DNA of 64,000 bases from Cyclospora cayetanensis (lineage: Eukaryota > Apicomplexa > Conoidasida > Eucoccidiorida > Eimeriidae), in NCBI RefSeq assembly GCF_002999335.1, contig NW_020312057.1:62001-126000 (forward strand). Direction: 5' to 3'. Shown piece by piece: positions 1 to 13,608 of this stretch. The translations under genes and the position numbers were made by a program. The notes beneath the pieces were generated by a model, which was given only the letters and a program-made list of their open reading frames with translations, did no database searches and was not told where the DNA came from. Positions within the stretch are counted from its first letter, which is position 1; each line of letters begins with the position of its first letter.

Positions 1-687
1 TGAACCTCCTGCTAAAGAAAAATGGGTCCTGTTGCAAATCGATTTTTCATGGCCAGAGTACGGAAGGGATAGGAAAGCTTAATCGTTGTCAAAGCCAACT
101 GCCACACACATTACTGAAAAAGGTTGAAATTGATTAAGTTCGGTAGTGGAACCTCTATCGTAAAATGTGGGAGGTGCAAGACTCCGCTCTGCTGTTTACT
201 CTTATCAAACAAACAAAGGGAATTAACACGAACTCGTGTGGCATTACCTATTGATCTGAACTGAAGTGTAGTTATTCAGAAAGAGGGAGCCTGACGTGAA
301 GAATCAGTAAGGCTTCGACACTAATTTTCTAGAAACGGTAACGATCAGCTCCCGCGCTCGCCCTTGCGCAGTCTCTAGCATCTCAGCCGTCGGGTACTAC
401 ACTCGCTAGAGGCTAGTAATGAGATGTGGCTTGGGCAATAGAACCTTTGACGAATGAAGCAGCGATGGTGACTAGGGTTCCCTAGGGAAGGATACATTAC
501 ACTAATTAGCCCGGTTACGGCTAGACACTGGCCGGGAGGCAGCAAAACAAATAGACAAAGGAAAACAAGATGCAATATTCAGGGACATCATTAAACCAGA
601 CTAGTAGACGCTGGGCCTTAGAGAGAGCTGAACTATTCTTTTAAAAAGTTTTAGTGGAGGGCGCAGTCACAGTCTTTTGTGCAGAAG
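1..687. other. Gene-free stretch downstream of the myosin gene
   Basis: No convincing coding segment, RNA gene or repeat was seen. The part nearest 688 must hold the 3' untranslated region of the minus-strand myosin gene. The only open frame, 375-575 on the minus strand, is short, Leu/Cys-rich at its start and without a recognisable family. Confidence 0.5.
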
Positions 688-3600
688 TCAGTTGTAGAGG
701 TCAAGATCTCCAATTTCCTTCCAATTACCTGCTTCGTCTCCAGCACACAAGCTGAGGACACCAGGACGAAGGCATTGCTGCAACAAACATACGCACGAGT
801 ACTCTGAAAATAAACTAGCAAAAGTACAGCTCGTCGGTAGCTGCCTGGAGCACGTGCATAGGCATAGCTTATAAAGAATACTCAGGGCCCTTTTACTTAC
901 AATGGAAACTAGAACGCCTGGGGACGACAGAAGGGGAGTAACAGCTAAAATCTGGCTTTTAGAGTGTACGCCATCCCGAAGTTGCTGCAGTGTGTGCTGG
1001 TCTAGAGAGCGCACGATTCGGCCCGTGCTTTTTTCCACCAAAGCTATCCCGTAATGTTGGAAATCTCGGGTCAGTGAAGGAGAATCCGTGCAGGTGACTC
1101 CGTCCCTGGCCTGTGGTTGCGACTGCGCCACATATCCGTCGCTCTCCCATGACTCGCTCATTCCTTCAATGGTGCTGCCGTCACTATCCATGCGGGAACC
1201 GTTGTTCCTCTGCCGGGCATAGCTTTGTGTCGCCTCATCGGCCTGCCCATTCAGCAGCAGGGCTTCCGAATCCCATGGGAACGATCTCTTGAGGCGCCCC
1301 TCAGCATCTTTGTGCTCGCTCAAAACTCCTCCACACTCCATTGTATCCTCGGGCACTTGCCGAAGGAACTGCAACACGGAGGAGGGCAGCTGGAGCTGGT
1401 GCAGAAGCACAAGATTCCCCAATCCGCTAATGGTGTCAGTGCTTCGCTCGCTCCACCTCAATAGCAGCAAAGAATTGTCGGCTGTTGAAAGCAGCAGCAG
1501 CCGCTGCATTTTAGCCTCAATGGAACGCGTCACTGTTCCATACGGCATCATCTGAAGGACCTGTATGACCGGGTGCGTGCCGGTGATCGAGCTGAGCCTT
1601 GAAGGGGCAATCCGCGTGTATGTGCATCCCGTAAACCACGCTTGAGCTACTTCAAAGCTCGGACCTTTTACGTGCTGCGACATCGATAACGTCCAAAAAA
1701 CTAAGAACCTCTAGGCTTTTTATGTGGGAAGTCGTGACAAGAGGTATGCAGAATGCCCAGCTACGTTACTGCGGTGAGCGAAAACTCCTCGGGGCAAAAT
1801 ACACTTACTGGAATAGAGGCCATGTTCCAAAGTAGGCGAAGCGGGAGTTCTTTGGCATGGTGCTGTTCTTGAAGATCGGTGGGTGGGTGCTGGAAGAACC
1901 TGAGATTGACTGAAAATATTGCGAGCAGCGATGGACCAACGACAGCCCACATGCTTCCCCACAGTGGCTGCAGCCGAATTGTAGAGAGCATTGTGCTGCG
2001 GCTACGACTTGCACTTCTCTGAGAGGACACTGCGGGTGGGTCTTCATCAGCTGTACTGTTGCTGCTTGTGCAGTGGGTGCTGGTAAGTGAAAGCGCAGCT
2101 GCGTCAACCTGTTTAAGGTACTCGGCGTGCCGGCAAGCGCAGGCCGAGATGTCATGAGACGCAAGGGCCAGGGGAACCCAACCTCGGCAGCCACCTTCAA
2201 CTAGATCTACTAAGACCACAATGAGCTTGCCAATGTTTCGGCTGCTCGCTTGTGTCCTGCTGTTGCCTTGCACCAGGCACACGACGATAGCAAAATCCGC
2301 CGTGAGAGGGCTGGCGAAGGCCACACGCAGGGGCCTCACCGTAGGGACTCGTTGACGCGGGGTGCTACTTTGCGGCTGTTGCAGCTTTTCAGACACTTGT
2401 TTTAGTAGGTCCCGTGGGAGCCACTTGCTGGGCGGGAGAGGTTTCTTGGGAAGAAGGCTTGTAGGGAATGAGCGCTCGTTAGATTCGCAGTGTCTCAGGC
2501 ACTCAGGAAGAGCTGGGAGTTTCTTTATGCCATTGAGCACATTTGGATGCTTGTTGGCACGTTTCGGAAAGGGGATGCCAGTACTGGAAGGAGGGGTGGA
2601 AGACGAAGGAGGCAAAGGGTTGTTGGATGGGGAGGCAAGACACGGCAAGCATGTTGACGGCTCCCCAAAGGTCGTCGGAGGATTCCTCACGTGCCCCTGC
2701 CGGACGCCGTCTAGTGCGTCTCCTTCTTCAGTCTCCGGTTCAGCACTGCCCGGTGTAGAAAACAAAAGCAGCTGAGCGGCTGAATCGCTGGCCAGGAAGA
2801 GGTCATAAGAGGGATGCTTCGCGACAGTGACGAGAGGTGCTCCTTTGGTAGGGCCACAGGCTGTGGGCGGTGCGGTGTTCTCACCACCAAGTGCCTGAGC
2901 CACCGACAAGTCGGTCTGTTGTTGAGCGGTTTGCTTCTGCTCGGCAAATGAGCAAACACGCAAGGATTCAGGTCGGAGCTGCTCAGGATTTTGATGGTGT
3001 TCTGAAAAGGGTTGCTCGAGATCTCGCGCAAGGGGGTCCGAAAAGTGGATGGAGTACAAGTCCCTCCCCGGGTGTAGAGCCAGCTGGTGCTCTCGACACA
3101 ACTCATGTTGCGTTGAGCTCTTAAGGGGGAAAAGGCAAGTATTCCAGTACTGCATGATCGGGTGTATTTGATATTCATCTCCCCCTGATCCTCCAGACGC
3201 GTTACTTCGCACCTTGGATAAGTCCAGAGTGGGTCCATTCGATATACTGGATTGCAGATCGTCTCTCTCACCACCTGGTGGAGAGGCTGCGGCTTTCTTT
3301 GCCCCTTCGAAAGAGCGTAAAACTGATGCGTATCTTTGCCACCCTTTGAAACCACGCTGAAGAAACATGTGCTCCAGCGTGCGTACACCACGACGAAGGG
3401 CGAGGCGCCGGCGCACACGCTCCCTCAAAGGACGAAGAATGAACTTCTTGAGGAGGAGCATCCTAATGGCTAGAGTGACAGCAGCCATCTTAATTTTTCT
3501 CATCAAGCACGCCCTACGTTGTAGCCAAAGTAATGTGGGGTGAACCTGTAGCACAATACGGGCGGCTACACGCCAGCGCAGCCTCTGTATCGCGGTGATA

Positions 3601-6600
3601 AGCCGACAGAGATCTTCAGGGGTCTTGAAAAATTGACTAGGGTCAGCCATAAACTCAGTCGCTTCCCCGTACGCGGCACCCTTGAAACAAATGAGTGAGA
3701 CGCCGCAAATGAAGGATCCTGGTCTGCATTTGGAAAGCAGTCCAAGCGTGGCTGACACTGCAGCAAGGCACGCAAGCGCAACATAAATATCAGACTGTCG
3801 TTGGCTGATGCAGGCAAAACTGTGCATTCATCAAGCGTATCGACCTTTTCAGGACGCAGGAGTGCCTGTTCTTTTACCGAGAGTGCGGTCTCGAGTTGTT
3901 GCTGGATTGCAGTGCCTCAAAGTCTCGAGGATGCGGCGCTGACGAGCAACTTCCTGATCAAAACTTGCTGATTCTTCGGCTGAAGAAGACTGCTGTTCTT
4001 TTTGGGCTGCTAGCTGCTTCACCTTGTCTTCCTGCTCTTGCAGCCGCCTTTTCAAGAGTGGTACGAGTACTGTGCGGAGCTTAGAAGCCACAGGGTGGAG
4101 CGGAAGTCGGTGAGGAAAGCCGGAATGAAGGATGTCCACCAAAGCCAAAGTTCCTGAATGTTGGAGCTGCGAGAAAAGAGAGGCAGCAGCAGGAGCTTTG
4201 CAGCAGTTGAAGAAGCACCGACGTAGAAAGCAGGGCCAGCATGGCTTGCATCGACAGTCTAATTACCACGGGCTATGTAGAGCTCCAGGTGTTCTGAACG
4301 ATTCAGCCAAAACGTATACACTAACTGTTTTGCATCTAAAGCTCGTGTCGCGGCTGCTGCGTGTGCTTTGTCCCTCATCTTGGCTGCGTTCTTACCTGCT
4401 GCAGTACGACCTTTCTTTCAAAGCTGTTTGGCTTCATGCAGCCGTTTGGGATGAAGCATCGTATGAAGTGTAACTGCATGAGGGGTCCAGTGAGCTCCTG
4501 ACTGAGTTCCTTAACGCTCTTGACGAAACGCTTGGTAATTGAAGAGAACTGGCCGCCACCTACCGATAGCGAGACTGCGCCTTCCTGCTGCTGCATTGCT
4601 TCGTGCTGCTCCATTGCTTCCCGCAAAAAAGACTTTTGGGACTTGGCAACGAGGCGCTCCAGTTCGTGTTCAATCTAGGCGCACAAAAGTCAGCGCAGCA
4701 CCACTTTCAGTCTACGGCAACGAAGGAAGCAAATGAGACTGCCCACTGGCCTATCTGCATATATCTCACTCTGTCTTTGTTCAGATCCAACCAGCCATCC
4801 GTGCCATAGAGAACCGTCCCCGCGAAATGTTTGACCGCAAACACCCTTTCCTGTACCTTGCCTGACCCAGTGTTGCCTATTGCTGCACCCTCAGCTCCAC
4901 GAGTTGACAGTTGTTGAGCTGTCACAAGACCAATCGAAGAGAGGTCGGAGTGCTGAAGATGCTGCAACAGCTTTCCACTTGCTGCAGCATCTGCAACACG
5001 CATACCGTGGAGCCCCTTGAGACAAAAGAGAAGATATTGGTCACATGTTGCTTGCTGTTCGCGGTGAGTATGCAGCATCGAAGAGCTGGCTTTCGGCTGC
5101 TGTAGTTGCTGCTTTGACGAGGTGCAGTAGGCAAACAGGTCTCTCCAAAAATGTATGTCGTCTCTTGCTTGGCCCTGAGCTAGGAGCCTGCATGAGTCGT
5201 CGAGGCGCCGAAATACCCCCTCTTGTAGATCTCTAAGAAGGACGGAGGTGTCTGGAAGAGAAGCAAAAAGGCTTTGCTCAAGGTTTTTCTTGAATGTGGC
5301 ATGAGCATTGCCCTGCCGGCCAAGTTGTTGCTGCTCATGGTACCCGTCCTTATGGATGTGGTGGTAACGTCTGTGGCCGACTGTGATTGCTGGATTGCTA
5401 ATGCCTTCTCTTGTGTAAAGGGCTATCTCCTCTTCAATCACCCGCTTTACAAAAAGCTCCTGTTGTTTCTCATTTGCGTAGTTGATGCAAAGCTGTTCAA
5501 GGCCGTTCTCGAGTCCAAAGCATTCGAATCCGTAGATGTCAAGAACTGAAGCGCACCATCCGCTACCACAGGCACCGGCAGTTTGGAGCTTTTGTTAGGA
5601 TTTACACTTGTACAAACACTCTCAGTAAGCAGCTAGGTGGCGCACGAAGATGAGCACTGTTTAGCGTAGCACTCTGGCTGCTTCAAGCATTTCGGAGCAT
5701 AAAGCCGCTTTTAAAATCATGCTAGCGACAAGGAAGTCACAGACACTGGCTACTCCAAGTCGAAATTTGCGCATTCTTATAGAGTTCGCATCAGTAGAAA
5801 TTTACGGCAAGGTTTCCATGCCTTACTGCCAATGAACTTGAGACTTTTACTGTCGTCCTTGTTGAGAAGCGAATTGGTGTACCGCTGCCTTCCCTGCAGT
5901 TCTCGAGCGGTGCTTCCGTTGAGGCGATTGACGATGTGATCAAAGAGACGACAGTAAACAAATTTAATAAGCGAGCAGCAGGCACTGCTGCTTTGCTGTT
6001 GGCTTCTTAAAGTGACAAGAACGTCTCCCTTTAAAATCATACGTCGGAACTTTAACAGGTCCTCAAGCTCTGTTTTCTCCACCCCAAGAAGGGACGCTGC
6101 ATGGGTGAGCGCTTCCGTCGCGGTCGTGTCACGTAGCTCTAGAGAATCATCATTGCCTTTGGTGAATGACACGTTGGACAGATGGAGGAGGCCGGCGAGC
6201 AGTTGCAAGAGCTCATCAACCTCCCCGGACGAGAAATCTGCACGTTTGAGTGCCTCCACCAATGCTTCAAAATTTTGCTGTGCATAAAGTGGAGCGAGCC
6301 AGCAACCAAGCGAAAAAAAGGCAGAGGACATCATTCGGTAGAGCACCTCAGACGCACTGACGTGTTCTCGCGCTTCAGACTGCTCTGCCACCAGCCAAAT
6401 CTACTGCACAGTAGTCCATAGAGCATATCAAGCCTGCAGCCAGCTTACCTGATCCACCGCCTTTGGAACTTGGGCCGCCTCTTTCGTGGACTCTCCACTG
6501 GGGGCTTTGCATGCATCCTGATGCGATTCCTTGAGAAATACTTTCTGCAGAAACTTATGAGAGTCCTGTGGCTGCAGCATGTTGTAGAAATCTGTGTCTT

Positions 6601-8559
6601 CGTTCAACCCCATAGAAATGCGCAGTTCTTCACTTGCACCTGAGGCAGCAATGCGCCCCGCCGCTTGAAGCAGTAGCAGTAAACAAACTTTGTAGTTCCT
6701 CGCCCGCTCTGCTCAACGATGCACCACTTTCCAATACTACTTTGATGTTTGCCGAATCAAGGTAAGGCCTTTACACGAAAAATGCTATTCCTACCTCGCA
6801 ACAACTGGTAGAAGACATGAAAGTTCCGGTCTCCCCTCTTGTGTGCAGTGATTCGAGCAGCTTCCAGCAAGTACGTCCGCAGACTGCCCCCCCTCAAGAG
6901 CCCTCCGTTGTCAAAATGCAAAAGCGTCAGCCGGCCGATTCGGCTGCTGTTGTGGTTTCTTCTGGTGGCAGCGTTGCCGAATGACTCAAAGATCGCGTTA
7001 CAAGAAACAATACGCTGACGCAGTTCTGCTGCTTCACTCAGCGTCTGCACTCCTCCGGTAAGCGCTGCTGTTTGTCTTCGCCTCTCTGACAGAGTAAGGG
7101 CTAATTCTGGGTCGTCTGACGAGCTGGAGGTGCCATCTTTCCAGACTTCCGAAGTGCTGTCTGCTGAGGTTGACGCATGCGTAAGGAAAAGCATAAGCTG
7201 CTTGCTCGTCTCTGTTTTTCCTGCACCACTTTGGCCCGATACCACAATGGTTTGGCTGATTTGTGTTCCTACGAGACGCCTCAGAGCTTCCTCAGCTACA
7301 ACATATGGATGCGGCGGCGGCCTATTCTGCCGTGCCGTGCATTCCTTAAAGGCTTGCTCCGTAGCAGCTGCAAGTGCCTCGGGCTTTCCTATTCCGGTGG
7401 TTGCCCCCAGTTCGATGCTGTTGTTCGCAGTCCTTGAACTAGTTTCTGTCACACTTTTCGGTAAGGTAGCGTTTCCTGAGCCTCTAGGAGGGCCATCACG
7501 AGAAGGGAGACTGCGTAATGGCAAGATGCCTGGCAGACGGTTCAAAATGGATATCGCGTCACCGGAGCTGACAGGGCTGCAAGGCGACAGCACCTCCTTC
7601 GCATTGCTGCATTGTTCTTCATTGAGTTGGCGGCGATACGCCCGAGCGAGTTTCCTCCAATGCCTGTAGAGAAGGATCTGTTGCGTAGAGTACAAGTGCG
7701 GCAATGGCTTGTAGGGGTTCACTGCTAGGAGTACATGTGCAGCGTACGTGTAGATCTCGTTCCGGAGGTACCTATGTTGAAGCTGCTGGAGCAAAGCAGC
7801 AGCCGAAAGAGTGCCGTAACTAGCAGTGTCGTCAGGAATTGGGTGCGGTGGCATGGGTGGCGCATTGTAAGGCCAGAGGTGAGTGGAGGGGACTGTGAAA
7901 GGCGGCCGGGGAACGAAAGCTGCGGCAGCCGCAGCAGCTGCTGCTTCTGCTGCTGCTGCTACTTTTTCCTCTAGATTTGATGCCGAGGTACGGATGCCTT
8001 CCGGGGATGCGGGCAAAGAGGAGTCTGAACACTGACATGCTTCTGTGCCGGCTTCCGATGCATCATAAGGGTCATGTTCGGAGTCGGTGTCAGACTCACC
8101 CGATGAGCTTCTGAATCTCTGAGAGCCTCTTGGAGACAGAGGGTCGGTGAATGCTTCAGTGGCGGCTATTGGTGCCTCTAGTACCCAGGCACTGCTCTTA
8201 TTCTTCTTCGGTCCCGTCTTTCGTTTTCCAGCAGGGGGTCTTAGCTTGGACGAATCATGTTCTACCTGTGCATGTGACTGCTCTTTAACACCCGAATCGA
8301 GGCTACATGAAGTCTGCCCGGTAGCAGCCAGTGTTTGGGCATCGCAAACTGCTGCAACAGCTGCCAGCGACGCTGCGATACTGGAAGAGCCTTCAGGGTG
8401 GACTTCCACGCGAGATAACCCAGTACTCATATCATGACCCAAGACCTTCACAGTTTCAAAACCCTCTTCGGTGCTGTGAGTCCAAGCTAGCGATCCAACG
8501 GGGATGAGGTGCACTGCGCCCCCATTCCCTTCCCCGCGGCAGCAGTTCCGGGAAGACAT
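688..8559 (-). CDS. MyoF-like: Unconventional myosin heavy chain, probably MyoF-like (class XXII)
   Basis: Actin-based motor of about 2240 residues. Nine exons were placed by splice signals and phase: 6795-8559, 6449-6639, 5827-6400, 4770-5545, 4396-4674, 3878-4166, 1809-3757 (start could be 3751), 901-1710 and 688-777; they sum to one open frame. The ATG at 8559 opens a 250-residue low-complexity extension, then the motor: VLLAVNPYKPLP, P-loop GQSGAGKT (residues 442-449), switch I NHNSSRIG (535-542), switch II DIYGFECF (split by an intron), KHFAGTVLYGTDGWLDLNKD, HFIRCFIPN, and the GFP turn of the SH1/converter region. A basic, degenerate IQ neck follows, then a tail of over 700 residues with short strand-like blocks such as VTVAKHPSYDLFLASDS. 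Class XXII apicomplexan myosins (MyoF) carry WD40 repeats in the tail; the tail match here is inference. Least sure junctions: 6401-6448 (a 48-nt intron) and the start of exon 7. Confidence 0.88.
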
Positions 8560-11500
8560 TGCTCAGTTGCTGTCTTGAAGGTCACCACCTCGAACTACAA
8601 ATAACATGGGGTATCTGCCGTATGGATCCAAACGCTTTCAACATGGAACGCCGTGTTGTGTCGCTCAATTCTTTTGAGAGTGCCTGTTGCAGCCTGAAAA
8701 ATTCCGAGCAGCTCGAGGTTTTCCACAAGGAAACCTTCTCAACAAAAAGTTGAAGATGGCGGATCCATGGAGTGACTGGACAGCTGTTTTGGTCCTCACT
8801 ATTCAGGTAGCATTTGATTTCCTGTTAGGCCCAGCAATATTTACGTTTTACCCCCAGACCAGTTTCGGGCGAGCAACCCGGAGAGGCAGCAGCACAAACT
8901 ATTCTCTCTCATAGTCAAGTCGTTCAAATACGGTTGAATATGAAGAGAAAATTTGCATCATATTCCATGATAAGGGGGGCAGCAAGGATCGCAAGGTCAA
9001 AAAGCCCTGAGGCAGTCTCCTTTGTCTGACCTTGCCGAGACTCGCTGTGCTGTTGCCTGGCCCCGGCGCAGCCCCTGCCTTCTGCATGCATGCACATTAT
9101 GGAAGATATTTACGATGCAGTTTCTACGAAATTTAATTTCAGACACAGGGCGATACCGGGCTGTGTTCCCTCAAGTACTGGTGGCCTATGGAGCCGCTAA
9201 TTCATTGCTCGCTGTCTTCTCTGGCCAAGGACACTAGTAGTAAATACCTGCAAGAAGTATTTTCCTCTGAAATTATATTGCCTTTGCACTTTTGTTAGGG
9301 CAAGTGTGTTGCTTTTCCCAGGCGATGCTCTGAGATCTCAGCTGGCGAATAAATTCTCTCAACGCCGGTGCCCTACGTTGTCCCAAAGAGATCTCAACTA
9401 AACTTCTGCTCAAGTGTTTGGACTAAGTTGCTTCAAATTTTTCATTTCATATCCAGCCATCTGGATAGCTGTAGCTCTACTGGAAAATAATCGTTAATGC
9501 TTGCCCAGCACATGGAAAGTCCACCTGGTAAGGGGCTATTTGCGTGACCCCAACAGTTTTTGTTCTCTTTAGACCATGTGAGGCGAATGATTTCATTTAA
9601 ATAATTGCTATGTGTCTAAACTTTCTAATGACATACGATCTCGCTTAAAGGTGGAATGAAAGTCTGTTTGTATTGACCACTTCCTCTCATTATCTCGTAT
9701 CCGTCATCTACAATAGAGGAAACCGTTCGCTTTTGACAACTCAGGGAATCCAGGCACTAATTAGCGCAAAATTCCTCCGATGTAGGCTTAAATCAGCCTA
9801 GAGTGCTCTTTGAGAGTGTGCATCTTGGCACTCGATAGACCCGCACGGGGACTTCGAAAAAGCACGCTAGAATGCAAGCCGAAGTCAAGGTCTCCCCAGT
9901 CCATCCGATTATAAGAGTTTTCTTCACCATTTGTCACGAGAGCGGTACATAAGAAGTAATGCTATGTGATTCAGTGGAAACAAGTTGCTTGACAGCTTGA
10001 CGCAGACCATATTTTTACCGAGATAAGCAAGAGAAGGCAATATAAAAAGCCTAACAAGGCCAAACTACAGAGAGGGATTTTGTGCCGCAGTAGAGTCTTA
10101 TTTGAGCAGTTTTTGGAAGTGACTCTCTGCCTCAACTGTACGATTTGGAATTTGTTGGAAAGTAAAGTAACTTTTAGGTTTAGTACGTAACCATATAGTG
10201 TGCCTGTAAGGTGATCCGAATATGCAGTCATTTTAAGTGCCATATTTTTGTGAGCCTAGGGCTATCAAGGCTGTACTTACACGAGCCCAGCCATGCTACT
10301 AGGGGACTAATGTCGACAAGAATTCTTTTGGCAAGCAGGTGAAAATTTTCATCAAACTTCGATCACCTTTACGTTCAGCAGGCTTACAGGGACTTGATTT
10401 TACGTGTTATAGACTTTCATTGAATGACTTCTCGAAACCTCAATTTTTGTGAGTGCTTTTATATGCTTCTTTCTTAGCTCACTAGCTCAAACACATTCCA
10501 ATCAGTTCATCTGCTCAGCGTATATCCCAGGGTCATCCGCACATCAAGAAATAGAAAATACTATGCAAGGCATTGATTGATACTTCAAGTACATTACATG
10601 TTCAAGAAGATAAAGTTTCAAATTTCTCCCCGATTGTGCCGCTTGTTGTCGATGACCCCAAAGGCTTCGCGTCCACTTGCATTGAACTTTTTTCCAAGCG
10701 ACTCTGCAAAACAAGATCAGTATTGAGCAAAGCCCTAAATGGCGGTGAGTGCTAGCCAGGCTTAAGAACATTATGTAGATCTCTGATTACAGTTCTGAGA
10801 TGTCCACTAGTACCACACTGGCTTCCACCCTAGTAACTCTCAATCTCAGTGGGCGTGTGTTCTGGGCTGGTGCTTTCTGCCATAATAGTTCATGCACATA
10901 GTGGTGTATATCAGGCGAAAAAAGAGCCTTAAAATGTGCACTGCCACTACAAACATCGCTAAACTGAAACAGCTCAATGACACTGCATAGCAGCAACCAG
11001 ATTGCTAAGAGAGCGGCGCGCGGCAGTGTGTTCTGCCAAAATGGCGGGAAGTCAAGATTTGGCGTATATCAGAGATAAGGTAATCTTAACGCCATGCACA
11101 TTTATTTGCGCATTGGCTTTACACTCCAAAGGAGCCGATTTGCTAAACAAAGCCGTAATGACCAGCCAGCACGTAGGCAACGGTACATTTTTGTATGTCG
11201 CTTCCTCGCGTGGCTATTTCTCCACCATTGCCACCAGTAAAGACAGCTCTGAGCTAAGTGTTTCTTTATGATATTTCTGCAGTTGCCGCTTCTAGACCTG
11301 CAGTTACCACATTCCATATTTTTGGAGCCCCTCTGCATACAAGCATTGCACGCCGTAAAGGAAAGTGAGCTCATATGATCGCCCTGCAATACCCATACAG
11401 CTGTAGACTAGGAAACCTTGCTCTCATATATCCCTTCAGAGAGGCATGTTTACAACGATGGGCTGCATGACCTCTATAAACAGCCAGGATGTGTTCGCCA

Positions 11501-12127
11501 GAGGGGCACTCGAGAGAATCCTGCTCGCTCTGTGAGCACATTTTGCGTCTTAGCTTGTTACTTAGCTCGCATATGGGTGTGAAATGATGGTGCGACGTTC
11601 GTTCTGAGGTCTAATTGGGGACAAACATAATATGAGAGCTGCATTTTGCAAGGGGGTTAAGGGTAGTTCTCACCAAGTTCGTTTCTCAACCTTCCCTCGC
11701 CCCTCAGAGCGCCGAAATAAGAGCAGACTTCTTTGACGCACTTTGCCGCATTGTTTGTGTCCTTTTCCACAAGTTGTTGTACATTATATATGGTGCACGC
11801 ACACACAACATTCGTTCTTATCCCGTCGGACAAACATTGGTTTGTAGCGAATCAAAGCAGACCGACCACGTCGTCACTTTTTGACTGATTCTAAACTAAT
11901 ATAACGGGCTTGGTATGACGCGCCTTGTTTAGGGTAGTCCACCTCAGCAGATAGAGTCTGGGTGCTGCAGGGAGCGGGACTTACGTTCCTGGGGCAAACG
12001 CCCTTTACGGTAAACCATCTCTTCTCCATATGCTCGTGCCACGTGGAAAAAGTAGAAAGCATCAATTTGCTGTTCCCTGGGGGCTTAAAATGCAGGACTA
12101 CAGGAAGAGGACCGTAGTGGCCGCCAG
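8560..12127. other. Intergenic region between the myosin 5' end and tRNA-Gly
   Basis: About 3.6 kb without trinucleotide repeat runs and without a supported gene. Open frames here are all below 100 codons, lack family motifs and do not link by phase-compatible splice sites. It must hold the myosin promoter at its left edge. No transposon ends, long terminal repeats or tandem arrays were noticed. Confidence 0.5.
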
Positions 12128-12198
12128 GCGTTTGTGGTCTAGTGGTAGAATACCTCGTTGCCATCGAGGTGACCCGGGTTCGATTCCCGGCAGACGCA
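12128..12198 (+). tRNA. tRNA-Gly (anticodon GCC)
   Basis: A 71-nt cloverleaf. The acceptor stem GCGTTTG pairs with CAGACGC (one G-U pair) and is followed by discriminator A. The anticodon stem CCTCG/CGAGG encloses TTGCCAT, giving anticodon GCC, which reads GGC and GGT. The A box (TGGTCTAGTGG) and B box (GGTTCGATTCC) of the internal RNA polymerase III promoter are intact. There is no intron. A run of five T at 12200-12204, directly after the gene, is a normal Pol III terminator. It stands alone between two protein genes. Confidence 0.97.
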
Positions 12199-12199
12199 C

Positions 12200-12204
12200 T
12201 TTTT
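12200..12204 (+). terminator. Pol III terminator of tRNA-Gly
   Basis: Run of five T immediately after the discriminator base and one C; typical for RNA polymerase III termination. Confidence 0.8.
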
Positions 12205-13608
12205 CTCCGCTGCAGCGCCTCCCGGTAAAAATGTACCAGCTGGTTGAGCGACTGCACTTTGATGATTGTAGTGTGCCTTGGTGGCCATTCTATATGCAAA
12301 CGAACATCGAGCACCACCTACACGTGTTCATGTAGCAGCAGGAATTCAAGCAGCGCAATAAGGGAGGAAAATGCCAAGGTTGCGTTGAACCAAGAGGTTT
12401 CTTCGCCGGCGTCCCAACATGATGGCCTCTTATCCTATTGGAATAGAGCTACTGTGACGCGAAACGCAACCAGCCGAGAACGGTAGTACTTTTACGGGTA
12501 ACAGCACTGGGTGCGCAGCCTTTGCTCCTAAATCGTATTTCAGTTGGCGAGACTTAAACAAATTCATGCGCCCAAACCATGTGCGTGTGGGACTTGTTTA
12601 TGACTGAGCTCGCTCGTTCTTTAGGCAATGATCTAACAGGAGGGCAGAACAAGTAGTTGGCTGTGTGTCCCATGTATGTTGAGGAGTCGCAGATTGTCAA
12701 GCAGAGAGAGGGCAAACACCGAAGCTCTACATTAATGTAAAAGGGTATACAGAGCTTGCCACGTAGAAGTACCATTAAGCCCAGAACAAGAAGTCGCTTC
12801 ACTTTGGATTACCCCCGAAGGCTGGATCAGGGGCTGCCGAGCCACCTACACAAAATCATGGACTCTGTCGTGCTGCGTCAGTCTAGAGACTCACATGCCT
12901 CAGCACAGTGAGAGAGGCACTGCGAGGGAACACAGTTGATGAAGCATGGTAAGGTAGAGATGTGCGTACGTTGAAAGTCCAACCACGGGCTGGGGACCAC
13001 GAACCCGTGCACCTACCTTTCAGAGGGGCGTGGTTCTGCTTCCCCGTTGATGGCTCTTACCTTTTCGCAGTGTCCTCGCTGCATCAATCTATGATGCCGC
13101 ATGATCTTATGCTCGAGGTAACAAATGCGAAAATGACGCCTGGCCTGGCTGGCTTCGCTGCAGTCAGTAACCAGTGAAACGATGAAGCAACGATCTGATC
13201 ACCGTAGAGTAAACTAGAAACATCCTGCTTTTTGACTTTAAATTCATGTGTTGGCGCAAACGATGTAGACGGAGATGTATGCATGGTTCGTCGGTATCGT
13301 GCACATGGGCCCCCTTGAGACCACACAACCAATGAGCGGGAGGGGGGGCCTTCCCACCGCGGGGACGCTCCACGGAGTGAGAAGCTCCGAGAGACACCTC
13401 TCCACATTGGATTCAGTCCAAAACGGTAATTCTTGAGCGATTTCCCCCTTGAGTTTGCACAGAACCTCTGCGCTTCGGCCGAGGGTATCTGGCCCACCCT
13501 TGGTGGTTATGGAAGGATTTGCTGTTTGCCGCTGCTCTGAGTGCGAAAGCACGAGAAAAAGAAAAAGGAGAGCGGAAATTGGCTCGCCTCTTTGACTCTG
13601 GCTGCGCG
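12205..13608. other. Intergenic region upstream of the SLX4-like gene
   Basis: No supported gene. Short open frames on both strands around 13.0-13.6 kb overlap each other and show no family motif. The right part should contain the promoter and 5' untranslated region of the gene starting at 13609, since an open frame runs back in phase to about 13519 without an ATG. Confidence 0.45.

Noticed and set aside
12030..12335. Plus-strand frame of 101 codons and its minus-strand partner
   Set aside because: Both cross the tRNA-Gly gene and simply translate the tRNA sequence.
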